A DNA stretch of 7,842 nucleotides from Aestuariivita sp049276915. Its GTDB lineage: Bacteria; Pseudomonadota; Alphaproteobacteria; Rhodobacterales; Rhodobacteraceae. Each line of letters starts with the position of its first letter. Position 1 is the stretch's first letter. A program made the position numbers and the translations under genes. The notes below the pieces were generated by a model. The model worked only from the letters and a program-made list of their open reading frames with translations. It did no database searches and had not been told where the DNA came from. Of this stretch, positions 5,565-7,842 are shown piece after piece. The stretch spans positions 1 through 7,842 of the forward strand of contig NZ_JBASXK010000112.1 of the NCBI RefSeq assembly GCF_049276915.1. Direction: 5' to 3'.

Positions 5565-5592
5565 CGCATAGCACGAACCATAGTCTACCCAA
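5565..5592 (-). promoter_or_regulatory. Possible promoter for the zauP-like/zapA unit
   Basis: On the minus strand, TTGGGT (5592-5587) and TATGCG (5570-5565) are separated by 16 bp and point toward the coiled-coil gene, giving a leader of about 60 bases. Both boxes are partial consensus matches, so this is only a candidate. Confidence 0.25.
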
Positions 5593-5744
5593 TGACGGAG
5601 GAAAATGCGCGCCCCTTTGCTTTCAATGACTTGAACGGCTGGCTTCATCCTGAGGCTCTGGCGGCGCTTGATCTTTGGCCCCCGGCTGATATTGAGCGCC
5701 CAATGCCTGCCATCACCCAAAGGAAGACAAGCCCGTGGATCTGA
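5592..5744 (+). CDS. Possible 50-codon upstream reading frame overlapping the tkt start
   Basis: An ATG at 5592 opens a frame of 50 codons that ends with TGA at 5742-5744, ten bases inside tkt and in another frame. The predicted peptide starts M-T-E-E-N-A-R-P-F-A-F-N-D-L-N-G-W-L and includes A-L-A-A-L-D-L-W-P-P; it has no membrane segment. The arrangement suggests translational coupling or a leader peptide controlling the GTG start of tkt. Against it, no good ribosome binding site precedes the ATG, and third-position GC is lower than in neighbouring genes. It may be a chance opening in a 238-bp intergenic region; I recognise no family. Confidence 0.25.
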   Translation: MTEENARPFAFNDLNGWLHPEALAALDLWPPADIERPMPAITQRKTSPWI

Positions 5745-7756
5745 CCGCCCTGCGCACCGCACACCCCGATCATTGGTTCAAAGCCACCGCCATCCGCGCT
5801 CTGACGCTGGATGCGGTCGCAGCCGCGAATTCCGGCCATTCCGGCATGCCGATGGGCATGGCCGATGTCGCAACGGTGCTCTACGAACACCATCTGAAAT
5901 TCGACGCTTCGGCACCGCATTGGCCAGATCGCGACCGGTTCATTCTGTCGGCCGGCCATGGCTCGATGCTGCTTTACTCGCTGCTGCATCTGACCGGCTA
6001 TGCGGATATGACGCTTCAGCAGTTGAAGGACTTTCGTCAATGGGGTGCGCGTACGGCCGGGCACCCGGAATATGGCCACGCCTCTGGAATTGAGACGACC
6101 ACTGGCCCTCTGGGCCAGGGCATTGCCAATGCCGTGGGATTTGCCATGGCTGAAGAGATGCAGCGCGCCCATTACGGCAAGAAGATCGTCGATCATTACA
6201 CCTATGTGATCGCAGGCGACGGCTGCCTGATGGAGGGTGTGAGCCAGGAAGCCATCGGCCTTGCAGGACGTCAGGAACTCTCGCGGCTGATTGTCTTCTG
6301 GGACAACAACAACATCACGATCGACGGGACTGTGGATATTGCAGATCGCACCGATCAGGTCGCCCGCTTCCGCGCCTCGGGATGGGATGTTCAGGAGATC
6401 GACGGGCACGACCCCGTGGCCATCGACGCGGCCATAACGGCGGCAAAGAAAACCGCGCAACCCAGCATGATCGCCTGCAAGACCCATATCGCCCTGGGCC
6501 ACGCGGCGCAGGATACCGCAAAAGGCCACGGCGCGTTGACCGATCCGGCACAGTTGCTGGAGGCCAAGGCAGCCTATGGCTGGACATGGTGGCCATTTGA
6601 AATCCCTGGCGATGTCAAATCACAATGGGAAGCCATCGGAAGCCGCGGCACGACAGCCCGCGCAGACTGGGAGGCGCGCTTCGCGGCACTCTCGGCCAAC
6701 CGGCAAGCCCAGTTCACGCGCATCTATAACCGCGACGTCCCAAAGCGGCTTTCAGCGACAATCCGTGCGCTGAAAAAACAGATGAGCGAAACAGCTCCCA
6801 AACTGGCCACCCGCACAAGTTCGGAAAACGTACTGGAAGTGGTCAATCCGATCATGCCCGAAACCGTTGGCGGATCGGCGGACCTGACCGGATCCAATAA
6901 CACCAGGACCGCAGATCTGGGCATCTTCAGCCCAGAGAACCGCAAGGGACGCTATGTCCACTACGGCATCCGTGAACACGGGATGGCGGCAGCCATGAAT
7001 GGCATGGCCCTGCATGGTGGAGTGCGTCCTTATGGCGGAACCTTCATGTGTTTCACGGACTATGCCCGCCCATCCATGCGGCTGGCGGCCCTGATGAAGA
7101 TCCCCACGGTGTTCGTGATGACCCATGACAGCATTGGTCTGGGTGAAGACGGGCCGACGCACCAGCCGGTCGAACATCTGGCCATGCTGCGCGCGACGCC
7201 CAACATGTATGTGTTCCGCCCGGCAGATTCGATTGAAACCGCCGAGGCATGGGAATTGGCGCTGACGGCCAAGGAAACGCCTTCGGTGTTGTCTCTTACC
7301 CGTCAGGGCGTGCCCACAGTACGCACAGATCACAAATCCAAGAACCTGACCGCGCAAGGGGGCTATGTACTCAAGGACGCCCATGCCAAGCGTCAGGCGA
7401 TCCTTTTGGCCACCGGCTCGGAAGTCTCGATTGCCATGACGGCGCGCGATATGCTTGAGGCCGAAGGCATAGGCACCCGCGTTGTCTCGATGCCCTGCTG
7501 GGAGCTCTTTGAGGAACAGGACGAAGCCTATCGCAAACGCGTGCTGCCCGGTGGCCCCGTGCGCGTCGCAATCGAGGCCGGTATCCGCTTTGGCTGGGAT
7601 CGCTGGCTTTTTGGAGAGCGCGGGCGTCGCGAAAAATCCGGCTTCATCGGTATGCATGACTTTGGAGCCTCGGCTCCGGCAGACGTGCTCTATAAGGAAT
7701 TCGGGATTACCCCTGAAGCCACGGTGGCCAAAGTCAAAACACTGTTGGGCCTGTAA
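5735..7756 (+). CDS. tkt: Transketolase
   Basis: Thiamine-diphosphate enzyme moving two-carbon ketol units between sugar phosphates in the non-oxidative pentose-phosphate pathway (and in the Calvin cycle where present); cytoplasmic homodimer. The length of 673 aa is normal. Landmarks: A-N-S-G-H-S-G at 31-37 with the conserved H35, S-A-G-H-G-S-M-L at 72-79, T-G-P-L-G-Q-G at 123-129, the ThDP/Mg motif G-D-G-C-L-M-E-G at 161-168 with N191-N193, the catalytic glutamate E414 in R-E-H-G-M-A at 413-418, F-T-D-Y-A-R-P-S-M-R at 440-449, and H-D-S-I-G-L-G-E-D-G-P-T-H-Q-P at 464-478. The start is a GTG at 5735, supported by AGGAAG (5721-5726) eight bases ahead and by the family's usual N-terminus (D-L-T-A-L-R...H-P-D-H-W). 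It is transcribed away from the zauP-like gene. No damage to the reading frame is seen. An inverted repeat follows the stop. Confidence 0.97.
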   Translation: MDLTALRTAHPDHWFKATAIRALTLDAVAAANSGHSGMPMGMADVATVLYEHHLKFDASAPHWPDRDRFILSAGHGSMLLYSLLHLTGYADMTLQQLKDFRQWGARTAGHPEYGHASGIETTTGPLGQGIANAVGFAMAEEMQRAHYGKKIVDHYTYVIAGDGCLMEGVSQEAIGLAGRQELSRLIVFWDNNNITIDGTVDIADRTDQVARFRASGWDVQEIDGHDPVAIDAAITAAKKTAQPSMIACKTHIALGHAAQDTAKGHGALTDPAQLLEAKAAYGWTWWPFEIPGDVKSQWEAIGSRGTTARADWEARFAALSANRQAQFTRIYNRDVPKRLSATIRALKKQMSETAPKLATRTSSENVLEVVNPIMPETVGGSADLTGSNNTRTADLGIFSPENRKGRYVHYGIREHGMAAAMNGMALHGGVRPYGGTFMCFTDYARPSMRLAALMKIPTVFVMTHDSIGLGEDGPTHQPVEHLAMLRATPNMYVFRPADSIETAEAWELALTAKETPSVLSLTRQGVPTVRTDHKSKNLTAQGGYVLKDAHAKRQAILLATGSEVSIAMTARDMLEAEGIGTRVVSMPCWELFEEQDEAYRKRVLPGGPVRVAIEAGIRFGWDRWLFGERGRREKSGFIGMHDFGASAPADVLYKEFGITPEATVAKVKTLLGL

Positions 7757-7771
7757 CCAGAGCGAGCACTT

Positions 7772-7835
7772 GGGTATTTGCAACCAGAAAGACATGACAG
7801 CATGAAAAACTGCTTCTTTCTGGTCCAAAATACCC
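7772..7835. terminator. Large inverted repeat after tkt, likely 3'-end structure
   Basis: The 20-base arm at 7772-7791 (GGGTATTT...ACCAGAAAG) and the arm at 7816-7835 (CTTTCTGGT...AAATACCC) are complementary at 17 of 20 positions, with the three mismatches together in the middle, around a 24-base loop. It begins 15 bases after the tkt stop. There is no following T-run before the window ends, so it may be a transcript-stabilising or factor-dependent end rather than a classic intrinsic terminator. Confidence 0.6.
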
Positions 7836-7842
7836 CGGGGAG
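7811..7842 (-). repeat. Second copy of the GGTATTTT...AGAA dispersed repeat, reaching the window edge
   Basis: Read on the minus strand the sequence is CTCCCCGGGGTATTTTGGAC then CAGAAAGAAG, which lines up with the CTCCCC...GGTATTTTCGGCAAGAAGAA part of the element after grxD (4551-4580). It forms one arm of the inverted repeat following tkt. The element may continue beyond the window, so its full structure cannot be given. Confidence 0.5.

Noticed and set aside
4580..5571. Two consecutive plus-strand open frames (156 and 174 codons)
   Set aside because: They mirror zapA and the coiled-coil gene. Coiled-coil genes with GC-rich third positions often leave long antisense openings, and zapA is clearly the coding strand.
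5497..5734. Possible structured RNA or riboswitch ahead of tkt
   Set aside because: I found no long conserved stem or known riboswitch core (including TPP-type landmarks) by eye; only the weak promoter and open frame are reported.
5645..6529. 294-codon open frame on the minus strand
   Set aside because: It is antisense to the highly conserved transketolase N-terminal half; composition and lack of motifs indicate a shadow frame.
6752..7828. 358-codon open frame on the minus strand
   Set aside because: It is the longest antisense frame but is entirely opposite tkt and its 3' repeat; the product is H/R/Q/G-rich without recognisable domains.

Overview
The window reads as ordinary, conserved chromosomal DNA from an alphaproteobacterium, most likely a marine Rhodobacteraceae/Roseobacter-group organism. 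The reasons are the moderately high GC content with GC-ending codons, the close family resemblance of PurL and transketolase, the neighbourhood purL - BolA-family gene - monothiol glutaredoxin, the zapA gene preceded by a coiled-coil partner, and a GC-rich palindromic repeat (GGTATTTT...AGAAGAA type) at gene 3' ends that I associate with this group. Species cannot be read from the sequence.

Layout. (1) 1-558 (+): the C-terminal part of an MscS-type mechanosensitive channel, cut by the window start and closed by a strong hairpin that can terminate from both sides. (2) 681-1236 (-): two very small, unrecognised membrane-protein genes. Each is preceded by a copy of a 17-bp palindrome-like motif (948-964 and 1275-1291), and the second copy also lies in the purL upstream region. 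(3) 1393-4464 (+): purL (purine synthesis), then after 66 bp a tight three-gene group: an IbaG-type BolA gene, a small single-pass membrane protein gene, and grxD (CGFS glutaredoxin). (4) 4465-4594: convergent intergenic region with a hairpin and a dispersed repeat made of two tandem hairpins. (5) 4595-5496 (-): zapA and an upstream coiled-coil gene that overlaps it by one base, matching the ZapA-ZauP cell-division pair known from Caulobacter. (6) 5497-5734: divergent intergenic region, holding a 50-codon open frame that runs into the start of transketolase. (7) 5735-7756 (+): tkt, followed by an inverted repeat related to the repeat downstream of grxD.

Functionally the window combines osmotic protection, purine biosynthesis, [2Fe-2S] handling (BolA-GrxD), Z-ring organisation (ZapA and partner) and the pentose-phosphate pathway. 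I see no mobile element, CRISPR array, tRNA/rRNA gene or defence system. The least explained parts are the shared palindrome around the two orphan membrane genes, the membrane protein wedged between bolA and grxD, and the possible upstream reading frame of tkt.
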